Notes: generated by a model not told the origin, from the sequence alone. A stretch of DNA of 44,902 nt from CAYSDL01 sp964429875 (GCA_964429875.1 CAYSDL010000010.1:1-44902), one strand, 5' to 3'; shown: positions 17,987 to 27,801, counted from the first letter of the stretch. Translations and numbers: made by a program.

Positions 17987-18722
17987 GATACATTATCCTC
18001 AATGCTTTACTTTTTTTTATATCAGGGATATGATATAAAATAAATTTATAAAGAAAGTTATTAATCTGTAAACATTTTTTTATATCAAATTCAAAATTAT
18101 TAACTATTTTAGTTATGTGTGTTTCCATTAAAAATTTTATAATTTCTAAACTTTCAGCATCAATTTTCAATTGACTGTCTGTACATTGATTACATACAAT
18201 TTGTCCACTCAGGTAATCAAATTTCCCATTAATTAATTTTTTGTTGCATTTAGCACATTGCTTTATAGAAGGGCAATATCCTAGATAAATAAGATATTGT
18301 AATAGAAAAAATATGAATAAAACGTCAATATATTTTATTTGCACAGTATTTAATGATTTTAAGATTTTATGTGTTAAACGAAAAATAATATTTGAGGGAG
18401 AATCCACGTAATTTATTTGATTAATAAGATCAACTATCGTTAATCCATACTGCATTTTTTTATAATCATTTTCAATGCTGTAATATTTATTAACAATGCT
18501 TGCTTCTTTTAATGTTTGAATATTTCTACTAGCCTTATAATAATAAATACATTCAATATAATTTAATGGCTGTAATAGTGCGCCGAGAGGATTTTTAATT
18601 GATTTTGCCCCTTTAGCAATAATTGTAACTTTTCCATAATCTTTTGAAAAAAGATCACATATCAAACTACTATCACTATAATTTCTTTTATTGAGAACTA
18701 TTGCGTGGGTTGAAGCAATCAC
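17976..18722 (-). CDS. recO: DNA repair protein RecO
   Basis: 248-residue recombination mediator that, with RecR and RecF, loads RecA onto SSB-coated DNA. The N terminus has the RecO OB-fold pattern (STHAIVLNKRNYSDSSLICD, then KVTIIAKGAKSIKNPLGALL). The centre is helical and the zinc motif is present as CAKC...CNQC (about residues 156-180). Length is normal. It lies 2 bp downstream of proS and overlaps the hydrolase by 11 nt. Sequence is divergent, as is usual for RecO, but the N-terminal motif and zinc site together make the call firm. Confidence 0.92.
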   Translation of the reverse strand: MIASTHAIVLNKRNYSDSSLICDLFSKDYGKVTIIAKGAKSIKNPLGALLQPLNYIECIYYYKASRNIQTLKEASIVNKYYSIENDYKKMQYGLTIVDLINQINYVDSPSNIIFRLTHKILKSLNTVQIKYIDVLFIFFLLQYLIYLGYCPSIKQCAKCNKKLINGKFDYLSGQIVCNQCTDSQLKIDAESLEIIKFLMETHITKIVNNFEFDIKKCLQINNFLYKFILYHIPDIKKSKALRIMYRAK

Positions 18723-18724
18723 AA

Positions 18725-20197
18725 CTAGTATGCCTTAGCGAAAATCACCTCATGATTTGCTTTCTTATTAGTATAAATACATTTTAGATCATCATTTACA
18801 TTTTCATCTAAAGGAATGCATCGAATTGTAGCATTTGTTTCTTCTTTAATTTTATTTTCAGTATTATTATTGCCATCCCATCCACATCTAACAAAACCAC
18901 CACTAGATATTATTTTTTTAAACTCTTTATAATTATTAACGGTAAATGTGTTATTTTTTTTGAATTCTAATGCCTCATTGTATAATGAGCTTTGAATTTC
19001 ATCTAATAATTTTAAAATAAAGTTTTCAGATTTATCAATTGAAATTGTGTTTTTTTCATTAGTATCTCTTCTAGCAATTGTTAAAACATTATCATTATAA
19101 TCACGAAGACCAATTTCGATACGTATTGGAACGCCCTTCATTTCCCATTCATTAAATTTAAAACCTGGAGAGAGATTTTCTCTATCATCAAAGAAGCTAG
19201 AATGATTATTTTTTGACAAAGAGGTCATAACAGGATTGATATAATTTTTTAAATTATTTAAATCTTCACCTGATTTATAAATAGGAACAATTACAACCTG
19301 TATTGGAGCAATATTAGGTGGGAGCCTTAATCCCCTATCATCGCCGTGCACCATAATAAGAGCCCCAATTAATCGAGTACTAACACCCCAGCTAGTAGCA
19401 TAAACAAATTTTTCTTTATTATCCTTATCTTGATACTTTACATCAAAAGCTTTTGAAAAATTTTGTCCTAGAAAATGTGAAGTCCCAGCTTGAAGAGCTT
19501 TTTTATCACTCATCATTGCTTCAATTGTGTATGTATCAACTGCTCCAGCAAATTTTTCATTTTCGGATTTTTTTCCTATAGTTAAAGGAATTCCCATATA
19601 ATTCTGAACTACATTTTTATAAATATCTAAAATTTTTAATGTTTCATCAATAGCTTCTTTCTTTGTTGCGTGAGCTGTATGTCCTTCTTGCCATAAAAAT
19701 TCGCTTGTACGGAGGAATAAACGAGTCCTCATTTCCCATCTTACAACATTTGCCCATTGATTAATTAAGATAGGAAGATCTCGATAAGAATTAATCCATT
19801 TTTTATACATAGCCCAAATTACAGTTTCACTTGTTGGACGCACTACAATTTCTTCTTCTAATTTAGAATCAGGGTCAGGTATAAGATTTCCATCATCACC
19901 AGTCTTTAATCGTGAATGAGTGACAATAGCACATTCTTTTGCAAAACCATCAACATGTTCTGCTTCTTTATTAAGAAATGATTTTGGAATAAATAATGGA
20001 AAATATGCATTAACATGATTAGTTTTTTTAAATTCTTCATCAAAAATATTTTTAATGTTTTCCCAGATTTTATACCCATATGGTCTTATAATCATAGTTC
20101 CTTTTACAGGGCCATAATCTGCTAATTCTGCTTTAGTGATTACATCGGTGTACCACCTTGAATAATTTTTGCTTTTTGGAGTAACGCCTTTAGACAT
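18725..20197 (-). CDS. proS: Prolyl-tRNA synthetase (archaeal/eukaryote-like type)
   Basis: 490-residue class II aminoacyl-tRNA synthetase that charges tRNA-Pro. Motifs: the YSRWYTDVITKAELADYGPV start, motif 1 region GYKIWENI, RPTSE (motif 2 loop) with QWANVVRWEMRTRLFLRTSE, WQEGHTAH, and ATSWGVSTRLIGALIMVHGD with DDRGLRLPP (motif 3). The anticodon-binding domain follows (IAPIQVVIVPIY) and the type-3 C-terminal zinc-like domain ends in KAY. It lacks the editing insert of the E. coli-type enzyme, and the length fits ProS type 3. It overlaps threonine aldolase by 8 nt and is followed by recO after 2 bp. Confidence 0.97.
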   Translation of the reverse strand: MSKGVTPKSKNYSRWYTDVITKAELADYGPVKGTMIIRPYGYKIWENIKNIFDEEFKKTNHVNAYFPLFIPKSFLNKEAEHVDGFAKECAIVTHSRLKTGDDGNLIPDPDSKLEEEIVVRPTSETVIWAMYKKWINSYRDLPILINQWANVVRWEMRTRLFLRTSEFLWQEGHTAHATKKEAIDETLKILDIYKNVVQNYMGIPLTIGKKSENEKFAGAVDTYTIEAMMSDKKALQAGTSHFLGQNFSKAFDVKYQDKDNKEKFVYATSWGVSTRLIGALIMVHGDDRGLRLPPNIAPIQVVIVPIYKSGEDLNNLKNYINPVMTSLSKNNHSSFFDDRENLSPGFKFNEWEMKGVPIRIEIGLRDYNDNVLTIARRDTNEKNTISIDKSENFILKLLDEIQSSLYNEALEFKKNNTFTVNNYKEFKKIISSGGFVRCGWDGNNNTENKIKEETNATIRCIPLDENVNDDLKCIYTNKKANHEVIFAKAY

Positions 20198-21233
20198 AAT
20201 TATTTTTTAAAATTATTTTTATTTGATTTACTACAGTAGAAATATCATTTTTTTCAATACCATAGTGTGTGACCATTCTAAATTTACGATTTCCTTTAGA
20301 ATCTATTTTAATATTATTATTTAATAATTGAGAAATTAATTCAGCATCTTTTATAGAAGTATTTTGAAGATTAAAAAAAATAATATTAGTATATATTTTA
20401 TCTAAATCAATTTTTATTTCATCTATTTCAGATAATCCTAATGCTAATAGTTGTGCATTATCATGATCTTCTTCTAATCTTTCGATCATATTATTAAATG
20501 AGTATATGCCAGCAGAAGCTAATAGACCAGATTGTCTCATCCCTCCACCAAGCGCTTTTCTAATATGCCTAGCTTTAGAAATAAAATCCTTATTGCCCAT
20601 AATTAAAGAACCTACAGGAGCAGCTAATCCTTTAGATAAACAGCATGTTATACTATCAGCATATTTTGCTAATTTTTTGACTGTTGTATTTAAAGCAACA
20701 GCAGCATTAAATATTCGTGCGCCATCTATATGAAGTTTAAGATGATGCTGATCAACGATTTGTTTTACCTTGCTAAAATAATTTTCATTTATAGGCACTC
20801 CATAGCAAATATTATGAGTGTTTTCTAAACATACTAGCCTACTTTTAGGGTGATGGGCATCTTCAATATTTCTCACACTATTTTTAATATCATTAAGATC
20901 GATTGTTCCATCATCATTATTATTTAATTGGTGTGAATGAACACCACCAAAGACTGATGAGCCTCCTGCTTCATAAACAAAAATATGAGATTTATTTCCA
21001 AGAATAATTTCATCACCTCTATTGCAATGGGTAAGTACTGATATAAGATTTGCCATTGTCCCAGATGGGACAAAAAGAGATGCCTCTTTTCCAAAAATAT
21101 CACTTGATTTTCTTTCAAGAGAATTTATTGTTGGATCATCTCCATAAACATCATCACCTAGAGGAGCATTGAACATAAATTGTTTCATCTCATCTGATGG
21201 CATAGTTACAGTATCACTTCGTAAATCAATCAT
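20190..21233 (-). CDS. ltaE: Low-specificity L-threonine aldolase
   Basis: 347-residue PLP enzyme that cleaves L-threonine or L-allo-threonine to glycine and acetaldehyde. The N terminus MIDLRSDTVTMPSDEM is diagnostic. Further motifs: GDDVYGDDPT, SGTMANL, the His83 in KSHIFVYEAGG that stacks on PLP, HIDGARIFN with the PLP Asp, and Lys201 in CCLSKGLAAPVGS as the Schiff-base lysine. Length is the usual 340-350. It heads the minus-strand run ending at the enoyl reductase and is divergent from the amidohydrolase gene across 68 bp. It is one of three threonine-to-glycine enzymes in the window. Confidence 0.95.
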   Translation of the reverse strand: MIDLRSDTVTMPSDEMKQFMFNAPLGDDVYGDDPTINSLERKSSDIFGKEASLFVPSGTMANLISVLTHCNRGDEIILGNKSHIFVYEAGGSSVFGGVHSHQLNNNDDGTIDLNDIKNSVRNIEDAHHPKSRLVCLENTHNICYGVPINENYFSKVKQIVDQHHLKLHIDGARIFNAAVALNTTVKKLAKYADSITCCLSKGLAAPVGSLIMGNKDFISKARHIRKALGGGMRQSGLLASAGIYSFNNMIERLEEDHDNAQLLALGLSEIDEIKIDLDKIYTNIIFFNLQNTSIKDAELISQLLNNNIKIDSKGNRKFRMVTHYGIEKNDISTVVNQIKIILKNNYV

Positions 21234-21301
21234 AATAATAAGGAGTATTAATTAATAGAATAAATTAGCTAATTTAAGTGCATTAAACATCAAATTTTAA
21301 T

Positions 21302-22840
21302 ATGCAATCAATCAATTTAGTGAATGGAAATATTATTACTTTAGATAAGCAAATCCCAATTGCATCTTCTATTTATATTGTAAATGGAAAAATAGCGAGT
21401 CTTAATAAAAATATAAAAAGTGATAAAAAAATTGACTTACATGGCGCAACTGTTATTCCGGGTTTTATTGATGCTCATTTTCATTTAAAAAATTATGGGA
21501 AAAGATTAGATCAACTAAATTTAAAAGGGATACAATCTTTAGAAGAAATTGAAAAAATTGTTTTAAAAAAAATACATAGAGTTAAATCAGGAGAATGGAT
21601 TCTTGGTTTTGGCTGGGACCAAAATCTTTGGAACGACAAACTATTTCCACAAGCTCAATTTTTAAATAAAATAACACCCAATAACCCAGTTTACTTTACA
21701 AGAATAGATGGACATGCTGCATGGGTAAATAATAATGCTATTTCTAAAACAAATTTAAGCACTAAAAAGCTTAATGATATTGATGGTGGTAAAGTAGTAA
21801 ATGATTGTATTATGATAGATAATTCAATGGGACCATTCAAAAAGTATTTACCAAAGGAAGATAAAAAACAAGTTAAAAAATGGATTTATAAAGCAGCGCA
21901 CAATGCTGCTAAGAAGGGAATAACTGGTGTTCATGATGCGTGGCAAGATAAAGTTACTATTGATGCTATTAAAGAATTAATTCAAGAAAACAATTTTCCT
22001 ATACGCTGTTATGGCATGCTTGCAAGCAATGATAAGAAATTATTAGATAAATATTTTAAAGAAGGACATTATAATGATGAATATTTAACAATACGTTCAG
22101 TTAAAGCATTTATTGATGGGGCTCTTGGAAGCAGAGGAGCAGCATTACATGAATCATATTGCGATGATCAAAATAATTGTGGATTAATATTAATTAGCAA
22201 AAAGAATTTTTCAAGCCTTGCTAAAAATTGCTACAAAAATAATTTTCAATTAAACACTCATGCAATTGGTGATAGAGGAAATGATTATGTCCTGAATCAT
22301 TATTCCAATACGTTAGGCCAAAATAATAATAAAAGATGGCGTATTGAACATGCACAAATGGTATCAGATAAAGATATAATTAGATTTAAAGATTTTAATA
22401 TTATACCTTCAATGCAACCAAGTCATTGTACAAGTGATATGCAATGGCTCCCTGAAAGAATTGGTCAAGATAGGTTAAAACTAATTTCAAGATGGAAAAG
22501 TTTTATTAATGCAGGTCTTATTATTCCAGGAGGTTCAGATTGTCCAATAGAAGATGGTAATCCACTATTTGAATTTTATGCAGCAGTCACTAGGAAGGAT
22601 CATAAAGGATTTCCTAAGCAGGGTTTTCAGCCACAGGAAAAAATAAATAGACTTAATGCATTAAAAATGTTTACAAGCTGGGCATCATATGGTGGGTTTA
22701 ATGAATCGCATAGAGGTAAAATTAAAATTGGTTATGATGCAGATTTAACAATTATGAATAATAATATACTAGATATTCCATCTAAAGAAATTTTAAATAC
22801 AAAAATTTTATATACTGTAGTAAATGGAAAATTTATATAA
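21302..22840 (+). CDS. Amidohydrolase family protein, YtcJ-like
   Basis: 512-residue metal-dependent hydrolase of the amidohydrolase_3 group. The N-terminal beta-sandwich (LVNGNIITLDKQ) is followed by metal-binding PGFIDAHFHL with His59 and His61, then HAIGDRGND and HAQMVSDKDI for further His ligands, and GGSDCPIE for the catalytic Asp. ARAATSW-like WASYGGF and GYDADLTIM close the domain as in YtcJ homologues. No signal peptide, so probably cytoplasmic. The substrate cannot be inferred; members act on N-substituted formamides, cyclic amides and related compounds. Transcribed alone, divergent from ltaE, and ending 3 bp from the convergent glyS stop. Confidence 0.9.
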   Translation: MQSINLVNGNIITLDKQIPIASSIYIVNGKIASLNKNIKSDKKIDLHGATVIPGFIDAHFHLKNYGKRLDQLNLKGIQSLEEIEKIVLKKIHRVKSGEWILGFGWDQNLWNDKLFPQAQFLNKITPNNPVYFTRIDGHAAWVNNNAISKTNLSTKKLNDIDGGKVVNDCIMIDNSMGPFKKYLPKEDKKQVKKWIYKAAHNAAKKGITGVHDAWQDKVTIDAIKELIQENNFPIRCYGMLASNDKKLLDKYFKEGHYNDEYLTIRSVKAFIDGALGSRGAALHESYCDDQNNCGLILISKKNFSSLAKNCYKNNFQLNTHAIGDRGNDYVLNHYSNTLGQNNNKRWRIEHAQMVSDKDIIRFKDFNIIPSMQPSHCTSDMQWLPERIGQDRLKLISRWKSFINAGLIIPGGSDCPIEDGNPLFEFYAAVTRKDHKGFPKQGFQPQEKINRLNALKMFTSWASYGGFNESHRGKIKIGYDADLTIMNNNILDIPSKEILNTKILYTVVNGKFI

Positions 22841-22843
22841 TAA

Positions 22844-24298
22844 TTATTGCAGTTTATTTTTTAAGGTTTCAACTAGTGCATCAATTGAAATTCGCTCTTG
22901 AACCATTGTATCTCGATCCCTTAAAGTAACAGTATTATCTTCTAAGGTATCATGATCCACCGTTATTCCAAATGGAGTTCCAGCTTCATCCTGTCTTCTG
23001 TAACGTTTACCAATGGATCCCCCCGCATCATAAAATGAAGCGATGCCAACATTTCTAATATTTTCAACAATTTTTTGAGATATTTCAGGCATATTATTCT
23101 TATTCATTAATGGAAAAACTGCAACTTTTATAGGGGCAATTTGCGGTGATAATTTTAATACTGTCCTTAATTCCCCATTAACATCTTCTTTTGTAAATGC
23201 ATCAGCCAGTATAGTTAAAAGCGCCCTATCTACACCAGCAGAAGCTTCAACAACTGCAGGGACTATATGCTTATTGTTTATTTGGTCAAAATACGTTAAT
23301 TTTTTACCACTAGAATTAATATGTTGATCTAAATCAAATGTCCCTCTATCTGCTATGCCCTCAAGTTCAGACCAACCAAAATCAAATTTATATTCAATAT
23401 CATAACAGGCAGAAGAATAATGAGCCAATTCATCATCCCCATGAGCGCGCAACCTTAATTTTTCTTTATTAATCCCAAGTGATTCAAACCATTTCATTCT
23501 TTCATCACACCAATATTTTAGCCACTTTCCAGTATCCTCAATCTTGCAAAAAAATTCCATTTCCATTTGTTCAAATTCTCTTGTTCTAAATATGAAATTA
23601 CCTGTTGTGATTTCATTTCTGAATGCTTTTCCTACTTGAGCAATACCAAAAGGGAGTTTTTGCCTAGAGGTAGATTGTACATTTTGAAAATTAACAAATA
23701 TCCCCTGTGCTGTTTCAGGTCTTAAATATGATATTGATGAAGAATCATCGACAGGACCAATATTAGTTTTAAACATTAAATTAAATTGTCGTGTATTAGT
23801 CCAATCTCCAATTTCTTTTGTATGTGGATCAACTACTCCAGCATCCTTCATTATAATTCCACTGTTGCTTTGATTTTCAATTAAAGCAGCAACAATACTT
23901 TGTATAATATCATCAGAACTTATATTTAATTTTTTTGATAATGAGATTATAATTTCTTTTTCTTGATCTTCCAATAAATGATCGACTCTATATCTTTTTT
24001 TGGAAATTTTGTTATCAATTAATGGATCATGAAAATTTTCAACGTGGCCACTTGCTCGCCATACATCAGGGTGCATTAATATTGCCGCATCCATACCAAC
24101 AATATTATTTCTAGAAGTAACCATAAATTGCCACCATGCATTTTTTATGTTTCTTTTCAATTCAACACCGAGTGGGCCATAATCCCAAGTTGAACCAAGT
24201 CCACCATAAATTTCACTACTTTGAAATACAAATCCACGTTGTTTGGATAGCGATGTTAAAATTTCTAAAATTGATGCATTATCTTTTATAGTTGCCAT
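22844..24298 (-). CDS. glyS: Glycyl-tRNA synthetase (alpha2 dimer type)
   Basis: 484-residue class II synthetase charging tRNA-Gly. Diagnostic stretches are SSEIYGGLGSTWDYGPLG, WRASGHVENFHDP, YLRPETAQGIFVNFQN (motif 2 region), GNFIFRTREFEQMEMEFF, and PAVVEASAGVDRALLTIL (motif 3). The anticodon-binding domain ends with DHDTLEDNTVTLRDRDT. This is the homodimeric form also found in Bacteroidota, Gram-positives and eukaryotes, not the alpha2-beta2 form of Proteobacteria. Its start overlaps the topA stop by 1 nt, so the two are translationally coupled. The other end is 3 bp from the amidohydrolase stop. Confidence 0.97.
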   Translation of the reverse strand: MATIKDNASILEILTSLSKQRGFVFQSSEIYGGLGSTWDYGPLGVELKRNIKNAWWQFMVTSRNNIVGMDAAILMHPDVWRASGHVENFHDPLIDNKISKKRYRVDHLLEDQEKEIIISLSKKLNISSDDIIQSIVAALIENQSNSGIIMKDAGVVDPHTKEIGDWTNTRQFNLMFKTNIGPVDDSSSISYLRPETAQGIFVNFQNVQSTSRQKLPFGIAQVGKAFRNEITTGNFIFRTREFEQMEMEFFCKIEDTGKWLKYWCDERMKWFESLGINKEKLRLRAHGDDELAHYSSACYDIEYKFDFGWSELEGIADRGTFDLDQHINSSGKKLTYFDQINNKHIVPAVVEASAGVDRALLTILADAFTKEDVNGELRTVLKLSPQIAPIKVAVFPLMNKNNMPEISQKIVENIRNVGIASFYDAGGSIGKRYRRQDEAGTPFGITVDHDTLEDNTVTLRDRDTMVQERISIDALVETLKNKLQ

Positions 24299-26757
24299 TA
24301 TCTTCTTTTTTTAAATTTTTTTGGTTTTCTAGTACTTAATATTTTAATTGCTTCATTGAGCTGCATTTCATCTTCTGTAATTCCCTTTGGCAATGGAGCA
24401 TTCACTTTTCCATTTGTAATAAATTTACCATATCTTCCATTTTTTATAACTATATCATTTTTTGTATCATCTTGGCCCAATGTTTTTAATATTGATGAAG
24501 ATGTAGTTTTAGAAGATAATAATTCTATTGCTTCTTCTAAGGTTATGCTTAATAAATTGAAACTTTTAGGAATTGATTTAAATGTTTTTCCTGATTTTAT
24601 GTAGGGACCATATCTTCCTATATCAACCATAATAGGCTCTTCAGAATTAGCCATACAGCCAAGGTTTTTAGGAAGTGATATAATTTGAATAGCTAAATCT
24701 AAATTAATATCTTCTTCATTTAAATCGGGGGGCAAAGACTTCATTTTTTCTCCCATTTTTATATAAGGTCCATATCTTCCATTTTTTAAAAAAATATCAT
24801 CTTCAGTATCTGGGAATTTTCCTAAAGCAGGGGCGGTAGAATTTTTTTTCTTTAATATGTTTTCTATTTCCTCTATATCTAAATCACTTGGAGCGATTGT
24901 ATCAAATACCGTTGCTCTTTGATCATTTTTTTCAACATAAATCCCATATCTACCAATTTTTAAATCAATATTTTTACCAAATTTTTTAATCAATCTTGAG
25001 GTATCTTTATTAAATTCTTGATTAAGTTTTTTTTCTAATCCATCTGAATTATCAGAATCAAAATAAAATTTATTCAAATATTTTTCACGTGAGAGCTTAC
25101 CTAAAGAAATTGCATCAAGATCATCCTCCATTTTTGATGTATATTGAAGATCTACTAAATCATCAAAATACTTTTCTAAGAATTGAACAATAGCATATCC
25201 AGTAAAGGTTGGAATCATTGCACCCTTTATTTTTCTAACATAACCTTTATCTTGAATTTTTTTCATTATATTTGCATAAGTTGAAGGCCTCCCAATACCA
25301 AGACTTTCCATTTCTTTTACTAGAGAAGCCTCAGTAAATCTACCAATAGGTTTTGTGAAATGTTGTTTAGGAATTAATTCATTCAAGGATAAATTTTCTC
25401 CTTCTTTTATAAGAGGAAGAGTTTGTTCCATATTATCAAGTTTTGCATTTGGATCATCAGAGCTTTCAACATAAGCCCTTAAAAAACCTGGAAATTGAAT
25501 TGTTCTTCCTCTGGTCTCAAATATAAAATCGCCACCTTTTATTTTAACAATGGTTTGTTCTAATTTTGCTGATTTCATTTGACATGCAATTGTTCTTTTC
25601 CAAATCATATTATATAATTTATATTCTTGATCTGTTAATATATTTTTAAGTTCATCAGGATGTTTAAATTTTGATCCTGATGGTCTAATTGCTTCATGCG
25701 CTTCCTGAGTGTTTTTAGCCTTACTTTTATATAACCTTGGTTGATCTGGTAAATATTTTATTCCATATAAAGATTTTATACCATCTCTTGAAGCATTAAT
25801 AGCCTCATTAGATAAATTTACAGAATCAGTTCTCATATATGTGATATAACCGTTTTCATATAATTTTTGCGCAACCATCATAACTTGTTGTGAACTAAGA
25901 TATAATTTTCTAATTCCTTCTTGTTGAAGAGTAGATGTTATAAATGGAGGATAAGGATTTTGAGTGATAGGTTTTTTTGTTAGAGTATCTACTATCCATT
26001 GATGGCTTAACAATTCCTTTGAAAATTTTTCAGCTTTTTTCTTATCTAGTGTAACAATATCTTTATTATAGATTTCCCCAGTTTTTTTATTAAAATCTTG
26101 CCCTTTTGCAACCCTGCTATTATTAATTAATTTCAAATCAGCATTAAAACTATCTTTATTAAGTTCAAATACCCCATTTAGACTCCAATATTCATTTTGG
26201 ATAAATTGAGTTCTTTCTTTTTCTCTATCAACTAAGATTTTAACAGCAGGACTTTGAACTCTCCCAGCTGAAAGTCCACCTTTAATATTTGTCCATAATT
26301 TTTTAGAAATAAGAAAACCAAAGAGTCTATCTAAAATTCTTCTGCATTCTTGAGCATCAACAAGAGACATATCTATTTCTCTTGTTTCATTAAGTGCATT
26401 TAAAATAGCACCTTTTGTAATTTCATTAAAAACTAATCTTTTAATTGGAGCTTTTGGCTTTATCTCATCTATAATATGCCAAGAGATGGCCTCCCCTTCT
26501 CTATCGGGATCAGTGGCCAGGTATAATGTATCTGCATTTTTTATCACATCTTTTAATTTCTTAACGACTTTTTTACTATCTGTAGATACTTCGTATGTTG
26601 TTTTGAAATTATTTTCTATATCCAAGCCAAGATTTTTTGATGATAAATCACGTATGTGTCCTACTGAAGCTTCAATATGATAATCATCACCTAAAAACTT
26701 TTGTAATGTTTTAATTTTAGACGGAGACTCTACTATAATAACTTTTTTATTGCTCAT
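24298..26757 (-). CDS. topA: DNA topoisomerase I (type IA)
   Basis: 819-residue enzyme relaxing negative supercoils. The Toprim domain starts KVIIVESPSKIKTL with the catalytic Glu10 and the DPDREGEA acidic triad at 83-90. The active-site tyrosine is Tyr307 in GYITYMRTDS. The C-terminal 230 residues lack the CxxC zinc ribbons of E. coli TopA and instead carry four short repeats with a GRYG core (IGRYGIYV, NGRYGPYIKMG, IGRYGPYIKSG, NGRYGKFITNG), the topoisomerase C-terminal repeat type common in FCB and other phyla. The protein ends in a basic KPKKFKKRR tail. It heads a two-gene unit with glyS (1-nt overlap). Confidence 0.97.
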   Translation of the reverse strand: MSNKKVIIVESPSKIKTLQKFLGDDYHIEASVGHIRDLSSKNLGLDIENNFKTTYEVSTDSKKVVKKLKDVIKNADTLYLATDPDREGEAISWHIIDEIKPKAPIKRLVFNEITKGAILNALNETREIDMSLVDAQECRRILDRLFGFLISKKLWTNIKGGLSAGRVQSPAVKILVDREKERTQFIQNEYWSLNGVFELNKDSFNADLKLINNSRVAKGQDFNKKTGEIYNKDIVTLDKKKAEKFSKELLSHQWIVDTLTKKPITQNPYPPFITSTLQQEGIRKLYLSSQQVMMVAQKLYENGYITYMRTDSVNLSNEAINASRDGIKSLYGIKYLPDQPRLYKSKAKNTQEAHEAIRPSGSKFKHPDELKNILTDQEYKLYNMIWKRTIACQMKSAKLEQTIVKIKGGDFIFETRGRTIQFPGFLRAYVESSDDPNAKLDNMEQTLPLIKEGENLSLNELIPKQHFTKPIGRFTEASLVKEMESLGIGRPSTYANIMKKIQDKGYVRKIKGAMIPTFTGYAIVQFLEKYFDDLVDLQYTSKMEDDLDAISLGKLSREKYLNKFYFDSDNSDGLEKKLNQEFNKDTSRLIKKFGKNIDLKIGRYGIYVEKNDQRATVFDTIAPSDLDIEEIENILKKKNSTAPALGKFPDTEDDIFLKNGRYGPYIKMGEKMKSLPPDLNEEDINLDLAIQIISLPKNLGCMANSEEPIMVDIGRYGPYIKSGKTFKSIPKSFNLLSITLEEAIELLSSKTTSSSILKTLGQDDTKNDIVIKNGRYGKFITNGKVNAPLPKGITEDEMQLNEAIKILSTRKPKKFKKRR

Positions 26758-26818
26758 GTCCTATTCTGTAAATATTTTATAGAAACTCAATATTTTAAAC
26801 TTAAGCATATTAATATCG

Positions 26819-26824
26819 TATAAT
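26819..26824 (+). promoter_or_regulatory. Putative -10 box of the DUF2797 gene
   Basis: TATAAT lies 38 bp upstream of the ATG in the 105-bp region divergent from topA. No convincing -35 element is seen. The palindrome at 26837-26864 would lie in the 5' leader of the transcript. Confidence 0.4.
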
Positions 26825-26836
26825 ACAAGCTATATT

Positions 26837-26864
26837 ATTATTTAATATATATATATTAAATAAT
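26837..26864. repeat. 28-bp perfect palindrome overlapping the DUF2797 start codon
   Basis: Every base from 26837 to 26864 pairs with its mirror partner (centre between 26850 and 26851), and the last two bases are the AT of the start ATG. It is entirely A and T. It could be an operator, or a leader hairpin that hides the start codon; chance is possible in such AT-rich DNA. Confidence 0.7.
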
Positions 26865-27669
26865 GTCAAATTTTACTGGTAAAATATCAAAATTAATACC
26901 TCAATTCTCTGATCCTATTAAATATTTATTGCCTATAGGTGACAAAGAAATTCCTATAAATAACTATTTTAATTATCAATTTGAAATTGATTTTAGAGGA
27001 GATATTTTTTGTATTAATTGTAATAAAAAAATTAATAAAACTTTCATGCAGGGGTACTGTTATCCTTGTTTTTTGCAAAGTCCTCAAACTTCAGATTGTA
27101 TTTTTAAACCATATCTATGCCGAGCCCATAAAGGAGAATCAAGAAATATGAAATGGTCTGAAAAAAATTGTCTTACAACAACATATGTATATCTCTCTCT
27201 TACGAGTAATTTAAAAGTTGGTGTTACACGGTCCTCTCATATCCCTTCAAGATGGATTGATCAAGGAGCACACCATGCTATAAAGTTAGCTAAATGTCCG
27301 AATCGATATATTGCAGGTATGATTGAACTAGAAGTATCTAAACATATATCAGATAGAACGCAATGGCGAAAAATGATTCAAGGAATTTATGATAGGACAA
27401 ATTTATTAAATGAAAAGAATAAATTATTAAATAATTTAAGTGATGAATATAAAATTTATGCAAGCAATAATGATGAGATCTCTAATTTTCAATATCCCGG
27501 AAAAAAAAATCCTGATAAAATCAAATCTATTAATATGGATAAATTAAATTTTTTTAAAGGAAAATTAACAGGAGTTAAAGGACAATACTTGATTTTTAAT
27601 AATGAATATGTTTTAAATGTAAGAAAATATACGGGCTACATATTTAATTTAAGTATTAAAACTGATTAA
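26863..27669 (+). CDS. DUF2797 family protein (probable zinc-binding, GIY-YIG-like)
   Basis: 268 residues of the DUF2797 family. The N-terminal part has cysteines spaced as a metal site (CINCNKK, then CYPCF, with CIFKPYLCRAH). The central conserved stretch is TTYVYLSLTSNLKVGVTRSS with SRWIDQGAHHAIKLAKCPNRY, typical of the family. Its Y-YLS...KVGVTR pattern is reminiscent of GIY-YIG nucleases, with IELEVSKHISDRTQW providing the Glu; that likeness is my reading. No biochemical role is established that I know of. It is divergent from topA and followed by the assembly gap, so its operon partners are unknown. Confidence 0.85.
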   Translation: MSNFTGKISKLIPQFSDPIKYLLPIGDKEIPINNYFNYQFEIDFRGDIFCINCNKKINKTFMQGYCYPCFLQSPQTSDCIFKPYLCRAHKGESRNMKWSEKNCLTTTYVYLSLTSNLKVGVTRSSHIPSRWIDQGAHHAIKLAKCPNRYIAGMIELEVSKHISDRTQWRKMIQGIYDRTNLLNEKNKLLNNLSDEYKIYASNNDEISNFQYPGKKNPDKIKSINMDKLNFFKGKLTGVKGQYLIFNNEYVLNVRKYTGYIFNLSIKTD

Positions 27670-27701
27670 TTTTTTTATAGACTACTATATATTGAAACAC
27701 A

Positions 27702-27801
27702 NNNNNNNNNNNNNNNNNNNNNNNNNNNNNNNNNNNNNNNNNNNNNNNNNNNNNNNNNNNNNNNNNNNNNNNNNNNNNNNNNNNNNNNNNNNNNNNNNNN
27801 N
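27702..27801. other. Assembly gap of exactly 100 N
   Basis: One hundred consecutive N separate the DUF2797 gene from an O-methyltransferase that has no start. The round number is the usual placeholder for a gap of unknown size, so the real distance and gene content here are not known. Confidence 0.99.

Noticed and set aside
22841..26862. Glycine riboswitch near glyS
   Set aside because: glyS starts inside the topA stop codon and the topA leader is only 105 bp of A/T-rich DNA shared with a divergent gene; no conserved glycine-aptamer core is seen.
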